DNA from: UBA8444 sp964003875
Lineage (GTDB): Bacteria; Bacteroidota; Bacteroidia; Flavobacteriales; UBA7312
Length of the DNA: 16,007 bases
Assembly (NCBI GenBank): GCA_964003875.1
Contig: CAXFLH010000021.1
Coordinates: forward strand, 1 to 16,007
Direction of reading: 5' to 3'
Below, one piece after another: positions 15,714-16,007 of this stretch. The notes below the pieces were generated by a model. The model was not told where the DNA came from. It did not search any database and worked only from the letters and a program-made list of their open reading frames with translations. Numbering within the stretch: position 1 is the first letter of the stretch; every line of letters begins with the position of its first letter. The translations under genes were made by a program, and so were the position numbers.

Positions 15714-16007
15714 TTATTGAATGATAAGCCTTTTTCTAATTTGACTTTGCTCACTATCTAAAACAATAAAATACATTCCTTTTGCATAATCATTGGCGTG
15801 AATAAAGAATTGATTCAATCCACTTTCAAAGTTACCTTGATATATCATAGCGACTTCTTTGCCTAAAACATCTGTTAGACTGATTTGACCGTCAAAAGAC
15901 CCCACACAATTTACAGGAATACATGTTATAGCATTAGCTGGGTTAGGATAGACGCTCATTTCAATATTCGTCACATTATTTTGATTTAATGAAGCATTAT
16001 TTTGTTC
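15714..16007 (-). CDS. C-terminal end of a T9SS-secreted protein (type A sorting domain)
   Basis: Only the last 97 codons are inside the window; the frame stays open to the right edge, so the protein continues beyond it. The visible part holds a T9SS type A C-terminal sorting domain: S-V-Y-P-N-P-A-N-A (start of domain), I-S-L-T-D-V-L-G-K-E-V, G-L-N-Q-F-F-I-H, Y-A-K-G-M-Y-F-I-V-L, and a terminal K-R-L-I-I-Q. This signal sends proteins through the type IX system to the cell surface or medium and is normally cut off afterwards. The stretch before it (E-Q-N-N-A-S-L-N-Q-N-N) looks like an Asn/Gln-rich linker. The catalytic or adhesive part lies outside the window. It converges with the ABC permease, with five bases between the stop codons. 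Confidence 0.88.
   Translation of the reverse strand, partial: EQNNASLNQNNVTNIEMSVYPNPANAITCIPVNCVGSFDGQISLTDVLGKEVAMIYQGNFESGLNQFFIHANDYAKGMYFIVLDSEQSQIRKRLIIQ

Noticed and set aside
15714..15974. A small separate gene starting at GTG 15972-15974
   Set aside because: The frame stays open upstream to the window edge, and the encoded sequence is a C-terminal sorting domain, so this is the tail of a larger protein.
1..16007. CRISPR array, insertion sequence, prophage, defence or toxin-antitoxin module
   Set aside because: No direct-repeat/spacer pattern, terminal inverted repeats, transposase, integrase or toxin-like small gene pair was seen; all space is taken by conserved housekeeping genes.

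Overview
The window looks like a chromosomal housekeeping region of an AT-rich Bacteroidota, most likely a member of Flavobacteriia. Four things support this: a type IX secretion C-terminal sorting domain, promoter elements of the TTTG / TAnnTTTG type used by the Bacteroidota sigma factor, almost no Shine-Dalgarno sequences, and the gene content coaX – outer-membrane protein – TPR protein – lptC – CBS/CorC protein – periplasmic PPIase. No phage, insertion sequence, CRISPR array or other accessory island was seen. Genes fill nearly all of the window, and no gene-free stretch exceeds about 135 bases.

Layout: (1) The left edge cuts a leftward tRNA-Phe(GAA), which has a well-formed promoter. (2) Bases 144-7327 hold a rightward, tightly packed cluster: coaX (CoA synthesis), a predicted outer-membrane beta-barrel, an exported TPR protein, lptC (lipopolysaccharide transport), a DUF21/CBS/CorC membrane protein and a PpiD-like membrane-anchored parvulin. 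The first five are separated by at most a few bases or overlap. Apart from coaX and the CorC-type protein, they look like an envelope-biogenesis set. The cluster ends at a strong hairpin terminator at 7350-7379. (3) Bases 7378-14333 hold the convergent leftward cluster, transcribed purH - mreB - mreC - mreD - mrdA (PBP2) - rodA. Purine synthesis sits at its head, followed by the complete elongasome: cytoskeleton, MreC/MreD, transpeptidase and SEDS glycosyltransferase. Gaps run from short overlaps to 15 bases. (4) A 133-base divergent region separates purH from a rightward MacB/FtsX-like ABC permease. (5) Convergent with the permease is the C-terminal end of a T9SS-secreted protein that runs off the right edge.

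No new multi-gene system was found. The observation most worth a second look is lptC. Its frame opens directly after the stop codon of the TPR gene and encodes a clear lipoprotein signal, but there is no ATG, GTG or TTG before that signal. The gene therefore starts at a rare codon (ATA at 3402 is the only sensible candidate), or its start codon has been lost or miscalled. Secondary points are a Cys/His cluster in PBP2 that resembles the zinc site of proteobacterial PBP2, an enlarged membrane domain in RodA, the two uncharacterised envelope proteins between coaX and lptC, and an ABC permease with no ATPase beside it.
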